DNA of 64,000 bases from Phycisphaeraceae bacterium (GTDB lineage Bacteria > Planctomycetota > Phycisphaerae > Phycisphaerales > UBA1924). Made by a program: the position numbers and the translations under genes. The stretch is taken from positions 61,323 to 125,322 of the forward strand of contig RECQ01000042.1 in the NCBI GenBank assembly GCA_007693965.1, written 5' to 3'. Below the pieces are notes generated by a model that had not been told where the DNA came from, searched no databases, and saw nothing but the letters and a program-made list of their open reading frames with translations. Shown in pieces: positions 8,007 to 18,420 of the stretch; position 1 is the stretch's first letter, and each line of letters begins with the position of its first letter.

Positions 8007-9203
8007 TCAGTCCCCGGCCCCGCCCAGCACAAACGCCCGCTCCTCGTACAGCTTCTCCAGGCGCTTCAACACCGGCTCCACATCGCCGAGCGACTCGCCG
8101 CAGGCGATGAGCAGGTCGATCAGGCCGTGGTAGTCGTCGATTGAGATGTATTCGGGGGCGATGCGGGCGATGATGTTCTTCTCGCCGTGCAGCACGGCCT
8201 CCTGGATGCGGTCGAGCTCGCCCATGTTGTGGTAGTTGCCGAGCGGCAGGCAGAGGCAGGTGGCGGTGTAGCCCCAGGCGCAGAAGGCGGTGGCCTCGCA
8301 GGCGCCGCCGGGCATGAGTTTGCGCTGCCAGAGGAATGCAGGCGCGGGCGCCGGCGTCGCATCGCCGACTTTGCGATCGTGGTGGCCGGCGAGGCGCTCG
8401 GCGACCTTGCCGATGGCGCTGGTGAGGGTCGGGTCGAAGGTGGAAAGGCGGTCGCCGACGCGGATGATGGGCCCGGCGCCGATGGGCGATTCGGCGAAGC
8501 TGCGCGAGTTCTCCAGCGCGATGACGCGGGCGCCCGCGGGAATCGTCCCCAGGCGGCACGCGGCGATGGCGCCGATGAAGCCGACTTCCTCGGCGCGGGT
8601 GAGCAGGATGCGGATGTCGCGGTCGGGGCTCTGCGTGCGCAGTTCATCGAGCGCGCTGAGCGCCGCGGCGACGGCGGCGAGATCGTCGCACGCAGGCGCG
8701 TGCAGCATGCCATCCTCGATGCGGGCGTCGGGAAGGTCCCACGTCGCGATGTCGCCGATCGCGACTTCACCGGCGCCGCCCTCCAGCTCGATCACGCAGC
8801 GCCGGAAGAGTTCGCCCTGCTCGCTCTCGACGATGACGCCGGGAATGCGGGCGCCGTCGGTGTGCACGATGACGCGGCCCTGCTCGAAGTAGGGCGCCAT
8901 GACTCCGCCGCGGAATGAGGCCTCGACCGCGCCGGAGGCGATCACGCGGTCGATGTGGAAGGCGGGATGATCGAGGTGGGCGGTGAAGAGAATGGGCGGC
9001 TCGGCGGATCGCTCGCGCCCGGCGATCGAGATGACCAGGTTGCCCGCCTCGTCGCGCCGGAGCGCGAGGTCGGCTCGGTCGGCGGTCCAGTTCTCGACCC
9101 AGGCGATGACGCGGTCCTCCCGCCCCGCGGCGGTGGGGATGCTCGTCAGCTCGCGGAGCCAAGTTTCATGCGCGGATCGGGCGGTGCGGTCGGGGCTGCT
9201 CAT
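8007..9203 (-). CDS. M42-type (M20/M42 clan) metallo-aminopeptidase, 398 aa
   Basis: A dinuclear-zinc peptidase of the M42/M20 clan. Expected ligands are all visible: His76 in FTAHLDHP, bridging Asp173/174 in ACDDLAAV, catalytic Glu205/206 in RAEEVGF, Glu231 in ALENSRS and His325 in NYHNMGE. These enzymes form large cytoplasmic particles that trim peptides; no signal peptide is present. The frame is open further upstream through repeat DNA, but the ATG at 9203 begins a normal N-terminus and has TACCCT 6 nt upstream. Convergent with the lipoprotein gene. Confidence 0.85.
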   Translation of the reverse strand: MSSPDRTARSAHETWLRELTSIPTAAGREDRVIAWVENWTADRADLALRRDEAGNLVISIAGRERSAEPPILFTAHLDHPAFHIDRVIASGAVEASFRGGVMAPYFEQGRVIVHTDGARIPGVIVESEQGELFRRCVIELEGGAGEVAIGDIATWDLPDARIEDGMLHAPACDDLAAVAAALSALDELRTQSPDRDIRILLTRAEEVGFIGAIAACRLGTIPAGARVIALENSRSFAESPIGAGPIIRVGDRLSTFDPTLTSAIGKVAERLAGHHDRKVGDATPAPAPAFLWQRKLMPGGACEATAFCAWGYTATCLCLPLGNYHNMGELDRIQEAVLHGEKNIIARIAPEYISIDDYHGLIDLLIACGESLGDVEPVLKRLEKLYEERAFVLGGAGD

Positions 9204-9209
9204 GCGGCT

Positions 9210-9215
9210 AGGGTA
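9210..9215 (-). promoter_or_regulatory. -10-like box TACCCT, 6 nt before ATG
   Basis: On the minus strand TACCCT is followed by AGCCGC and the ATG of the M42 peptidase. There is no Shine-Dalgarno. A near-leaderless promoter is inferred. Confidence 0.45.
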
Positions 9216-9228
9216 GGCGGAAAGGGGT

Positions 9229-9405
9229 GAACGCGGAGGACTCGGAGGCACGCGGCGGAAGAGGGAGGCAGAGAAGAGAGAATCCGTGTTGAGAGAGTCC
9301 GGCGGCGGGCGAAAAACGCGCTCTTCCCCCCCATCCTCCATCTCGCTCCGCATTCCTGTCTCCTCTCCGCCTCCCTCCGCGCTCCTCAGCGCACTCTGAG
9401 TTCAA
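9229..9405. repeat. Long palindrome, family E copy 1
   Basis: The left part iterates GAACGCGGAGG, CTCGGAGG and AGGGAGGCAGAG words. The right part iterates their complements (CTCCTCTCCGCCTCCCTCCG, GCGCACTCTGAGTTC). The outer words are those of the copies at 27339, 30830 and 51760. It lies between the M42 gene 5' end and the DoxX gene 3' end. Confidence 0.75.
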
Positions 9406-9412
9406 TCTCCCA

Positions 9413-9838
9413 TCATGCCTGCTTCTTCACCCGCGCAATCATCGCCTGCGCCTGCCCCTTGCGCAGCGCCAGCGTCGCGATGCAGCCGGCGAGGACGATG
9501 AGGGCCATCCACCACATGCCGCCGAGATCTCCGGTCCAGCCGAGCTTGACAGCGTGCGAGCCGAGGGCGCCGATCATGATGAGAACGCCGAGTCCGGCGC
9601 CGAGAACGGCGAACTTCGGAATCAGCAAGAGCGCCGCGGCGGCGAGCTCGGTGACGCCGATCAGGTAGACCAGCGCGGTCGGCACACCGAGCCCTTCGGC
9701 GAGCATGGCGGGGGCGGCGAACTTGTTCACTCCTGCGAAGATGAAGATGGCTGCGGGGATGATCTGGGCGATCCAGGTCGCGATCAGTCTGCCCTTATCG
9801 GCGCCGGCGCCGGTCGCGGTCGCTCCGTGGGTGGTCAT
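9413..9838 (-). CDS. DoxX family membrane protein, 141 aa
   Basis: A small four-helix membrane protein of the DoxX type, often linked to quinone or redox metabolism but without a settled role. Hydrophobic segments start at IIPAAIFIFAGVNKF and include TALVYLIGVTELAAAALLLI, the typical GVTELxxA signature, then two more helices before a basic tail ending KKQA. The frame is open to 9874, but the ATG at 9838 has GAGGAG about 10 nt upstream and is preferred. It stands alone with a repeat at its 3' side. Confidence 0.75.
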   Translation of the reverse strand: MTTHGATATGAGADKGRLIATWIAQIIPAAIFIFAGVNKFAAPAMLAEGLGVPTALVYLIGVTELAAAALLLIPKFAVLGAGLGVLIMIGALGSHAVKLGWTGDLGGMWWMALIVLAGCIATLALRKGQAQAMIARVKKQA

Positions 9839-10190
9839 CGGGGTCGCTCCTCTTGTTTCGTAAGTCCGGTCCAATTGGCGCTGAACGCGACGGCTTCCTG
9901 GCGCAGAGTCGCTGCGGCGTCATCTTCGCACGCCGCCGCGCAGCGCCGAGGTAGAAATCACGGACGCCGACGCATCATGGCGTCGGCGGGCACACCACTT
10001 CCCCGGTATGGAGAATGCCCGCCCGCCCCTCGATATTCCAGGAATCGATCGAAGGGCGTCGAGTTTCCGGCGTCCTCGACGCCGCGGGCGAAGCGGCTTC
10101 GCCATCCCGTATGCTGTGCTTCGAGACGCTCCTGCGGGCCCCGACCCGTTGGAGTCTGTGTGTGAGCATGTGTTCGGAAGGAGTATGCAG
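9839..10190. other. Divergent intergenic region, nothing recognised
   Basis: These 352 bases lie between the divergent DoxX and M14 peptidase genes. Open frames here are arginine-rich shadows. Only the Shine-Dalgarno sites at each edge are clear. Confidence 0.4.
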
Positions 10191-12863
10191 ATGAGACGAC
10201 AGATCGGTCTGATGCGATTGGGAATCCTCGCGGCCCTGGCGGGCGCGTACGTCTTCGGATGCGCCGGCGCCATGGCGCAGCAGCGGAACGCGATTGAGCG
10301 CCCCGGCGCCATCCACACAAGCGCCGAGGGGCAGTACGAATATTTCGGCGGCCTGCGCCTCGACCCCGACATCCCGTCGCCCGAGAGCGTGCTGGGCCAC
10401 CGGCCCGGCGAGCGATTCACGCGCCACCACGAGATCGTCGAATACCTGACGGCCCTGGCCGACGCCTCCGACCGCGTCACCATCGAGCGCTACGGTTGGA
10501 CGCACCAGCGCCGGCCCATGCACATCCTCACCATCACCTCGCCCGCCAACCACGAGCGGCTGGACGAGATTCTGTCGAAGAACCGCGAGCTGGCCGATCC
10601 GCGCAATCTCTCCGATCCGCGGGCGCGGGAGATCGTGCGGACGAACCCGTCCATCGTGTGGTTCAGCTACAACGTGCACGGCAACGAGCCCTCGCCCGCC
10701 GAGACGGCGATGCAGGTCGCCTACACCATGGCGGCGGGATTGAACGAGGAGATCCTCGACATTCTCGACACCGTCGTTCTGGTCATCGACCCGATGCTGA
10801 ACCCGGACGGGCATTCGCGCTATCTCGCGTTCTACGACAACGCGATGGGCGCTGCGGGTCCGATCGCGGCCCCGATCGCGGCGGAGCACGAAGAACCGTG
10901 GCCGGGCGGGCGCTCGAACCACTACCTCTTCGATCTCAACCGCGACTGGCTGTGGCTGGTGCACCCCGAGTCGCGCTCGCGCCTGCCTGTCTACCGGCGC
11001 TACATGCCGCACCTGCACATCGACAACCACGAGCAGCAGTACACCGCCCCCTACTTCTTCGGCGCCGGCGACGATCCGTACAACGTGAACATCCCGGCGG
11101 AGACGCGCGAGTGGATCGACCTGTACGGCGAGGCGAACGCCAAGGTCTTCGACGCCGAGGGGCTGGTCTACGCCACGCGCGAGCGGTTCGACTATCTCTA
11201 CCCCGGATACGGCAAGGTGCTGCCGGTGTACCACGGCGCCGTCGGGCTGCTCACGGAGAAGGCGGGGCACAGCCGGGCCGGGCTGGCCATCGAGGTGAGC
11301 GACCAGTACACGCTCACGCTCGTCGAGCGCACGCGCCATCACTTTCTCACCAGCATGAACTATCTGGAGACCACGGCGGCGCATCGCGAAGGACAGCTCG
11401 AACGCTTCCGCAACTACTTCGCCGGCTCGATGGAGGCGGAGGAGGACGGGCCGCAGGCGTTCGTGATCTCGGCGGAGAACGATCCCGCGCTGCTGCAGAA
11501 GGTGTGGGAGCTGTGCAGTGCGCATGGCATCGAGATCCACGAGCTGAATCGCGCGGCCTCGCTGCCCGGCCTGCGCGACTATCGCACCGGCGAGGCGCAC
11601 GATTCGATCGAGCTTCCCGCCGGGTCGTGGGTGATCCCCGCGGGCCAGCCGATGGGGCGCCTGGCGCGAGCCATCTTCGAGCGCGAGACCGAGGTGACGC
11701 ACGAGGAGACGTACGACATCACCGGCTGGTCGCTGCCGATTTTCTTCGGTCTCGAATCGTGGGAGGCGACGAGCCCCATCCGGGTCCGCACGGCCCGCCT
11801 GCGCGAGTGGAGCGCCCCCGAGGCCCGCGTGATCGGCGAGGGCGATGTCGCACTGGTGATCGACGCGGCCCAGCACCACTTCCCCCGCGCTGTCGGCGCC
11901 GCCATGCGGCACGAGCTGTTCTGCCGCGTCGCCGGCGGCGACATCTCGATCGGCGGGCACGACTTCCGCATGGGCAGCCTGATCGTGCATCTTGTGCGCA
12001 ACCCGCAGCGCGACATCGACGCCTTCATCGCCGAGTGTCTGGAGGCGGGCGTGAACGTCCACCGTGTTGACACCGGAATGACGACCGGCGGGCATGTCCT
12101 CGGCGCCAACCACAACCGCCTCTACACGCTTCCCCGGCCGCTCGTTCTGCGCGGCAGCCCGGTCAGCTCGCTCAACTACGGCGAGACGTGGCACCTTCTC
12201 GACATCGAATCGCCCATGCCCTACACGCCCGTCAACGCCGATTCCTTCGGACGCGTGCGTCTGGATGATTTCAATGTCGTCGTGCTCCCAAGCGCCTGGG
12301 GCAACATCGGCTCGACGCTGGGATCGCGGAATGTCGATCGCCTGCGCGACTGGGTGCGCTCCGGCGGCACGGTGGTGGCGGTGGGACGCTCGGCGCCGTG
12401 GGCCAATCGCGCCCTGCTCGAGCTGTCGGGCGCCGAATCGTCCGACGACGATGAGAACACCGACGCCGAGCGGCCCAAGCTCAACGAGCTGACATGGGAG
12501 GAGCGCCGCCTTCGCCGCGTCGAGGACAACATCCCCGGCGCCGTGCTGCGGGCCGAGCTCGATCTCACCCATCCCCTGTCGGCGGGAATGCGCGAGTGGG
12601 TCGGCGTCATCCGCCGCGGCGGGGCGCCGATGGCTGTGGCTGATTCGGGAGCCGTCGTCGCGCGATTCGAGGACCCGCCCCGCATCGGCGGCGTGATCTC
12701 GGAGCGAAACCAGGCCCGCCTGGCGAACACGCCCATGATGACGCACACACGGCTGGGCTCCGGCAGCGTGATCTGCATCTCGGATGAGGTGACGATCCGC
12801 GGCTTCATGCACGCTCCGGCGCGGCTGCTGCTCAACGCGATCATCTACGGGCCGACGTACTGA
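10191..12863 (+). CDS. Secreted M14 zinc carboxypeptidase, 890 aa
   Basis: A large exported metallopeptidase of family M14. A signal peptide (MRRQIGLMRLGILAALAGAY...) precedes the catalytic domain. The zinc HxxE motif is His163-Glu166 in NVHGNEPS, and the substrate-binding region shows PMLNPDGHSRY and FDLNRDWLW. The third zinc ligand is His276 or His280 in HLHIDNHEQQ. About 500 residues follow, including a domain (IPVSSLNYG..., VLPSAWGN..., GGTVVAVGRS) resembling a glutamine-amidotransferase-like fold, as in other large M14 members. ATG 10191 is chosen because AGGAG ends 7 nt before it; ATG 10185 is too close. A strong terminator follows. Confidence 0.88.
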   Translation: MRRQIGLMRLGILAALAGAYVFGCAGAMAQQRNAIERPGAIHTSAEGQYEYFGGLRLDPDIPSPESVLGHRPGERFTRHHEIVEYLTALADASDRVTIERYGWTHQRRPMHILTITSPANHERLDEILSKNRELADPRNLSDPRAREIVRTNPSIVWFSYNVHGNEPSPAETAMQVAYTMAAGLNEEILDILDTVVLVIDPMLNPDGHSRYLAFYDNAMGAAGPIAAPIAAEHEEPWPGGRSNHYLFDLNRDWLWLVHPESRSRLPVYRRYMPHLHIDNHEQQYTAPYFFGAGDDPYNVNIPAETREWIDLYGEANAKVFDAEGLVYATRERFDYLYPGYGKVLPVYHGAVGLLTEKAGHSRAGLAIEVSDQYTLTLVERTRHHFLTSMNYLETTAAHREGQLERFRNYFAGSMEAEEDGPQAFVISAENDPALLQKVWELCSAHGIEIHELNRAASLPGLRDYRTGEAHDSIELPAGSWVIPAGQPMGRLARAIFERETEVTHEETYDITGWSLPIFFGLESWEATSPIRVRTARLREWSAPEARVIGEGDVALVIDAAQHHFPRAVGAAMRHELFCRVAGGDISIGGHDFRMGSLIVHLVRNPQRDIDAFIAECLEAGVNVHRVDTGMTTGGHVLGANHNRLYTLPRPLVLRGSPVSSLNYGETWHLLDIESPMPYTPVNADSFGRVRLDDFNVVVLPSAWGNIGSTLGSRNVDRLRDWVRSGGTVVAVGRSAPWANRALLELSGAESSDDDENTDAERPKLNELTWEERRLRRVEDNIPGAVLRAELDLTHPLSAGMREWVGVIRRGGAPMAVADSGAVVARFEDPPRIGGVISERNQARLANTPMMTHTRLGSGSVICISDEVTIRGFMHAPARLLLNAIIYGPTY

Positions 12864-12907
12864 AACGCCGCCGGCGCCGGGCGCCGACGAAGCGATGGTG
12901 TGAACAT

Positions 12908-12944
12908 GAAAAGAGCCCGCGCCGGAGGCGCGGGCTCTTTTTAC
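12908..12944. terminator. Bidirectional intrinsic terminator
   Basis: AAAAGAGCCCGCGCC pairs with GGCGCGGGCTCTTTTT around a 3-nt loop. A T run follows on the plus strand and the A run gives a T run on the minus strand. It serves the convergent M14 and CHRD genes. It is the best classical terminator in the window. Confidence 0.95.
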
Positions 12945-12975
12945 AAAAAACAAATTTCTGGCGACGGCGCTGGAT

Positions 12976-13494
12976 TCAGCGCCGGCGACGGGCCATCAGA
13001 AGCATGGCGCCGATGATGGGCGCCGCGGTTCCGGGCGTCGGGATCTGTGCCCGCACAGCGCCATCGAGGAATTCCTTGGTGTGCAGGTTGATGTAGTAGA
13101 AGGACGGATCTCCAAGAATCATCGAAAGCAGTTCTGTATTCGCCATGGTCGAGTCGATGAGCGTGCCGAAGGCGCCGCTGGTGTCTGTGCCGAGGTCGAC
13201 AATTACGGGGCCGTTGGTTCCCGCTTGGCCGAAATGGATGTGGAAGCCGGTGAGATCGGACGCCTCCATCACGTTCTCGAGATCCATGAACATGAAGTCC
13301 CACGAGACAACGCCGGTGGTGGCGTTGATCGTGAGGGATCCCGTTGCAATGCCATCGGGATCGGTCGTCGGGGGCACTTCCTGGGCGCCTGTCATGGTCA
13401 GGAAAAACGTCTCGACGTTGTCACCGCCTGCGTGCGCAACCCCGGCGGACGCGGCGAAGCCCGCGCATGCGGCAATCATGAGCAATCGATTCAT
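12976..13494 (-). CDS. Secreted CHRD domain protein with C-terminal sorting tail, 172 aa
   Basis: A secreted protein with one CHRD (chordin-like) domain, from about residue 25 to 145, recognised by LTGAQEVPP-type sequence (LTMTGAQEVPPTTDPDG), TGVVSWDF, GFHIHFGQAGTNGPV and INLHTKEFLDGAVRAQI. An N-terminal signal peptide ends in GVAHA. The C-terminus is PTPGTAA, a short hydrophobic stretch and ARRRR. That is the exosortase-style sorting arrangement common in Phycisphaerae, so anchoring or export at the envelope is inferred. ATG 13494 has GGAGGA 9 nt upstream; the longer frame to 13593 lacks such a site. Confidence 0.85.
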   Translation of the reverse strand: MNRLLMIAACAGFAASAGVAHAGGDNVETFFLTMTGAQEVPPTTDPDGIATGSLTINATTGVVSWDFMFMDLENVMEASDLTGFHIHFGQAGTNGPVIVDLGTDTSGAFGTLIDSTMANTELLSMILGDPSFYYINLHTKEFLDGAVRAQIPTPGTAAPIIGAMLLMARRRR

Positions 13495-13735
13495 CTGAGT
13501 CTCCTCCGAAATCTGGAGCAATCGTTTTCCGTGCGAGGTATGCATCCCCGCAGCGCCGAATCGTCCGGAAACGCAGATTCGGCGCCTGTGCATCTATAGA
13601 GTAGCTGAAGCGGGCATGAGATCCAAAGACTTTCTCGGACATTCCTCCTGAGGTTTGCCCGCTGACTCGCCGCGCAGGCACACGCAAGGCTCTTTGCGGA
13701 TATCCTCATCCGCCACTCACGATGCGGAATCAGGT

Positions 13736-15058
13736 ATGAAACTCCGTCTCCCACATATTGTCCTCGCTCTGGCCCTCTACACACTCGCCGTCCTGGCGCC
13801 GCTGGCGGTCGTTCTGGTGGGTCCGCTGCCGGAGGGGCGGGGATTCTGGATCGAGCTCTCCATTGCGCTGGGATTCATCGGGCTTGCGATGATGGGCGCC
13901 CAGTTCGCGCTGACAGCGCGGTTCCGGCGCATCTCGACACTGTACGGGCAGGATTCGCTGCTGCAGTTTCACCGGCAGGCGGGGATCGTGGCGGTGTGCC
14001 TGGTGCTGGCGCATCCGGTGATCGCCATCATCGCCGAGCCGGCGTACCTGTCGTTCTTCGATCCGCGTGTGAACCTGCCACGGGCGGGGGCGCTGAGCTT
14101 CGTGACGGTCGTGCTCATTCTGATCGTGGCGCTCTCGATCTTCCGCAGGCAGATCGGGCTGTCGTATGAGTGGTGGCGCCTGACGCACGGGGCGCTGGGG
14201 TTCTTCACGCTCACGATCGGGCTGGCGCATGTGCTGATGGTGGGGCATTACATCTCGCCGCTGTGGAAACAACTGGTGTGGATCGTGATGACGGTCGGCG
14301 CGATGGGGTTCCTGGCGCGGATGCGCGTCTTGATCCCGCTGACGGAGCGAAGGCGCCCGTGGCGCATCGCCGAGGTGCGGCCGGAATCCACCGGGGTCTG
14401 GACGCTCGCGCTCGAGCCCGAAGGCCACGACGGCATGCGATTCCTGCCGGGGCAGTTCGTGTGGCTGACGGTCTCCGACTCTCCGCTGTCATTGCAGCAG
14501 CACCCCTTCTCGATCGCATCGAGCGCCGACTCGCTACGGCGGATCGAGCTGACGATCAAGGAGCTGGGCGATTTCACCTCGACCATCGGACAGATCCAGC
14601 CCGGCGCCCGCGCCTTTCTGGAAGGGCCGTACGGCGGCTTCGCATTCCAGGACGATGTCCGCTGCGACGGGCTCGTCTTCATCGTCGGCGGCATCGGGAT
14701 CACGCCGGTGATGAGCATGCTGCGCACCATACGCGACCGCGGCGTCACCACGCCCGCCACGCTCATCTACGGCGCGCCGGCGCCGGACAAATTCGTCTTC
14801 CGCGATGAGCTGGAGGCGATGGTACGCGAATCGGGCCTGAAGCTGACGCTGGTGGCCGAAAATGCGGATGAAGCGTGGCCCGGCGAACGCGGGCTCATCG
14901 ACGAGGGCGTTCTGGATCGAAGTCTGCCCGAACTCGGTGAACACATCCACGCCTTCATCTGCGGCCCCGAGGCGATGATGGACGCGGTGGAGCACTCGCT
15001 CCTCAGACGAGGGGCGCCGCTGGGCCGGATTCACTCGGAACGGTTTAATATCGTGTGA
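13736..15058 (+). CDS. Ferric reductase-like transmembrane flavoprotein, 440 aa
   Basis: A membrane oxidoreductase of the ferric reductase/NADPH oxidase type. The N-terminal 190 residues hold about six membrane segments with haem-ligand-like histidines (FHRQAGIVAVCLVLAHP and RLTHGALGFFTL...AHVLMVGH). Then comes a ferredoxin-reductase module with the FAD motif QHPFSIAS and the NAD(P) motif GGIGITPVMSML, ending in CGPEAMMD and ERFNIV. It likely moves electrons from NAD(P)H across the membrane via haem; the acceptor is unknown. No Shine-Dalgarno is clear before the ATG. A tiny open frame follows. Confidence 0.85.
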   Translation: MKLRLPHIVLALALYTLAVLAPLAVVLVGPLPEGRGFWIELSIALGFIGLAMMGAQFALTARFRRISTLYGQDSLLQFHRQAGIVAVCLVLAHPVIAIIAEPAYLSFFDPRVNLPRAGALSFVTVVLILIVALSIFRRQIGLSYEWWRLTHGALGFFTLTIGLAHVLMVGHYISPLWKQLVWIVMTVGAMGFLARMRVLIPLTERRRPWRIAEVRPESTGVWTLALEPEGHDGMRFLPGQFVWLTVSDSPLSLQQHPFSIASSADSLRRIELTIKELGDFTSTIGQIQPGARAFLEGPYGGFAFQDDVRCDGLVFIVGGIGITPVMSMLRTIRDRGVTTPATLIYGAPAPDKFVFRDELEAMVRESGLKLTLVAENADEAWPGERGLIDEGVLDRSLPELGEHIHAFICGPEAMMDAVEHSLLRRGAPLGRIHSERFNIV

Positions 15059-15096
15059 GCCTGGATTGAGAAGCGACCTCGGAACCCCCATACCCC

Positions 15097-15198
15097 ATGC
15101 GCATCATGCGGCACATTCTGGTGAGAAGGCTGGTCTTCATCGGCGCCGCGGCGGCGCTTGTCGCGGCGGTCGCGTTCGCGTTGCTTCGGGCGGGGTGA
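15097..15198 (+). CDS. Possible 33-aa single-span membrane peptide
   Basis: An ATG at 15097 opens a 33-residue frame with a basic start (MRIMRHILVRR), an uninterrupted hydrophobic stretch of about 18 residues rich in Ala, Val and Phe, and the end LLRAG. The layout fits a small membrane protein. There is no clear ribosome site, and an alanine-rich frame can arise by chance at this GC content. It lies 38 nt after the ferric reductase gene and before a palindrome. Confidence 0.3.
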   Translation: MRIMRHILVRRLVFIGAAAALVAAVAFALLRAG

Positions 15199-15202
15199 AG
15201 GT

Positions 15203-15293
15203 TGGGCAATGGGGAATGGGCAATAGGGAATGGACGTTGCCGTGCGCGAACCTTCTCGCCCCATTGCCCACTGCCCATTTCCCGATCCATTGC
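15203..15293. repeat. Iterated-word palindrome, family B copy 1
   Basis: The left arm iterates GGGCAATGGGGAATGGGCAA and the right arm the complement (CCCCATTGCCCACTGCCCAT). It lies between two convergent gene ends (ferric reductase side and DUF885 gene). The right edge abuts the DUF885 stop codon. Confidence 0.9.
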
Positions 15294-17111
15294 TTATTTC
15301 GCCTCCCGCACCCAGTCGCGCACGCGGCGCTCCAGCACGCCCAGCGGCAGGGCGCCCTGTTCAAGCACGGTGTCATGGAAAGCGCGGATGTCGAAGCGGT
15401 CGCCCAGTTCCTCCTCGGCCATGGCGCGCAGCTCGCGGATTTTCAGCTCGCCGATCTTGTACGCCAGCGCCTGGCCGGGCCATGAGATGTAGCGGTCCAC
15501 CTCGCTGATGATGTTGGACTCGGTGAGGGCGCTGTTGGCGAGCATGTAGTCGATCGCCTGCTGGCGGCTCCAGCCCATGGCGTGCATGCCGGTGTCGACG
15601 ACCAGGCGCAGGGCCCGCCACATCTCGTAGCTGAGGCGCCCGAAGTCGTCGTAGGGGTCTTCGTAGAAGCCGCGGCCTCCGGGAGGGCCGCCGACTTCGA
15701 GGCCGAGCCGCTCGGCATACAGCGCCCAGCCCTCGACGAACACCGTGTAGTCGGCGATGGTGCGCCACTCGTGCAGGCCGGCGTCCTTCAATTCCTGCGC
15801 GAGCGCGATCTGCAGATGGTGTCCGGGCACGGCCTCGTGGAGCGCAAGGGGAACCATCTCGTATTTCGGGCGCTGATCGAGGCGATAGGTGTTGGCGATG
15901 AAGAGGCCGGCGACGCCGTTTTCGAGGGAGCCGGAGTAGTAGTAGGCGGTGGGCGCTGCGGGCGCCATGAAGGCGGGCATCTCCTCGACGCCGTAGGGCA
16001 GGCGAGGCAGCTTGCGGAAGAGTTGGGGCAGCTCGGTGTCCATGCGCTTGCAGATGTCGCGATAGCCGACGAGCAGGTCCTCGGCAGTCTCGTGGTAGAA
16101 GCGGGAGTCGGTGCGCAGGTAGTGGACGAAGGCGTCGAACAGATCGTCGCCCTCCAGCTCATCCTTCTGCGGGAAGTCGGAGCGGGCGATCACCTCGAAC
16201 ATCTCCGCACGGATGCGCGCCACCTCGGACCTGCCGAGCTCGTGGACCTCCTCGGCGGTCATGTCGGTTGTGGTGAAATCGGCGATGCGATGGTTGTAGA
16301 ACGGCATGCCGTCGGGGCCTTCGGAGGCGCCGATGGTCTCGCGGCAGCCGGGGACGTACTCCTCGCGGATGAACGTTCTCAGGCGCACCAGGGCGGGGAT
16401 GATCTCTTCGACGATGGTGTCGCGAGCCTTGACCACGCGGGGATCGTCCGCGGGCAGCGCGAAGAGCGGCCGGTAGAGCGGGTGGGTTGCGGGCCTTTGC
16501 ACGTACTCAAACTTGAGCAGTGAGGCGATCTGCGACTCCACGCCGCGCATCACCACCCGCGGCGGCGTGCGTCCCGCCTCCAGACCGGCGCGCATGTTCT
16601 CAATCACCTGGTCGATGTAATCGGGAACGGCCGCCAGGCGGGCGAGGTAGTCTTCGAGGTGCTTCTCCGTTGTGAAGGTGAGCCGGTCCGGCAGCGTGGG
16701 CAGCGTGATGTGCGGCCCGATCTGCTGGGAGATGGGCGTCTGCTCGGGATGGAACCGGGCGCCCTCGATGCGCATCTTGAGGTGAAGTTCGAGCAGCTCG
16801 GCGTTGAGCAGGTTGTCCGGGCTCAGCCGATCGCGGTCAATGGCGCTCAGACGGCGAAGGCGGTCGCGGTTGGCCTCGGTGCGGGCGGCGATCGCCTGCG
16901 GGCTGACATCGGGCAGCAGGTGGTCGAAGCGGCGGTCGCCCCGGATGCTGGCGCCGATGGGGTTGGCCCGGGCCAGGGCGTCGAGATCCTCCTGGAGAAG
17001 ATCGAGGACGGCCCGGTCCTCGCGCGTCGGCTCCGCGAGCGCGGGGGCAGGGAGGACGAGTGTGAAGAGAAGCGCCAGCAGGGCGACGATCGCGAGGATG
17101 TTCGTTTTCAT
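15294..17111 (-). CDS. DUF885 family exported protein, 605 aa
   Basis: A member of the DUF885 family of putative metallopeptidases. A signal peptide is present (MKTNILAIVALLALLFTLVLPAPALA). A likely zinc motif HEAVPGHHLQ lies about residue 430, followed by the family-typical FVEGWALYAERLG. Length near 600 is normal for the family. The longer frame to 17177 would run into the start region of the divergent RibBA-like gene. ATG 17111 has TACTCT 9 nt upstream and no Shine-Dalgarno. Substrate is unknown; an envelope peptidase role is an inference. Confidence 0.85.
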   Translation of the reverse strand: MKTNILAIVALLALLFTLVLPAPALAEPTREDRAVLDLLQEDLDALARANPIGASIRGDRRFDHLLPDVSPQAIAARTEANRDRLRRLSAIDRDRLSPDNLLNAELLELHLKMRIEGARFHPEQTPISQQIGPHITLPTLPDRLTFTTEKHLEDYLARLAAVPDYIDQVIENMRAGLEAGRTPPRVVMRGVESQIASLLKFEYVQRPATHPLYRPLFALPADDPRVVKARDTIVEEIIPALVRLRTFIREEYVPGCRETIGASEGPDGMPFYNHRIADFTTTDMTAEEVHELGRSEVARIRAEMFEVIARSDFPQKDELEGDDLFDAFVHYLRTDSRFYHETAEDLLVGYRDICKRMDTELPQLFRKLPRLPYGVEEMPAFMAPAAPTAYYYSGSLENGVAGLFIANTYRLDQRPKYEMVPLALHEAVPGHHLQIALAQELKDAGLHEWRTIADYTVFVEGWALYAERLGLEVGGPPGGRGFYEDPYDDFGRLSYEMWRALRLVVDTGMHAMGWSRQQAIDYMLANSALTESNIISEVDRYISWPGQALAYKIGELKIRELRAMAEEELGDRFDIRAFHDTVLEQGALPLGVLERRVRDWVREAK

Positions 17112-17120
17112 GGCGGGGAC

Positions 17121-17126
17121 AGAGTA
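17121..17126 (-). promoter_or_regulatory. -10-like box TACTCT, 9 nt before ATG
   Basis: On the minus strand TACTCT is followed by GTCCCCGCC and the ATG of the DUF885 gene. No Shine-Dalgarno is present. A near-leaderless promoter is inferred. Confidence 0.45.
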
Positions 17127-17194
17127 CAAAGCACGCCGCCACTTATGAAAGTGGTCCACGAGAACCCCGTCAACCACACCCCCGACTTCTCCCC

Positions 17195-17200
17195 TACCAT
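17195..17200 (+). promoter_or_regulatory. -10-like box TACCAT, 7 nt before ATG
   Basis: TACCAT is followed by CTCCACC and the ATG of the RibBA-like gene, with no Shine-Dalgarno between. It lies 69 nt from the divergent box of the DUF885 gene. Confidence 0.45.
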
Positions 17201-17207
17201 CTCCACC

Positions 17208-18413
<1,206 letters not shown>

Positions 18414-18420
18414 GAGTTGG

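Noticed and set aside
9975..12953. A 992-aa open frame antisense to the M14 peptidase
   Set aside because: It exactly mirrors the real gene, has no domain, and is Arg/Ala/Val-rich, as expected for an antisense shadow at high GC.
16659..17207. N-terminal extension of the RibBA-like gene
   Set aside because: This stretch is antisense to DUF885 coding sequence and adds no homologous part; the real start is the ATG at 17208.
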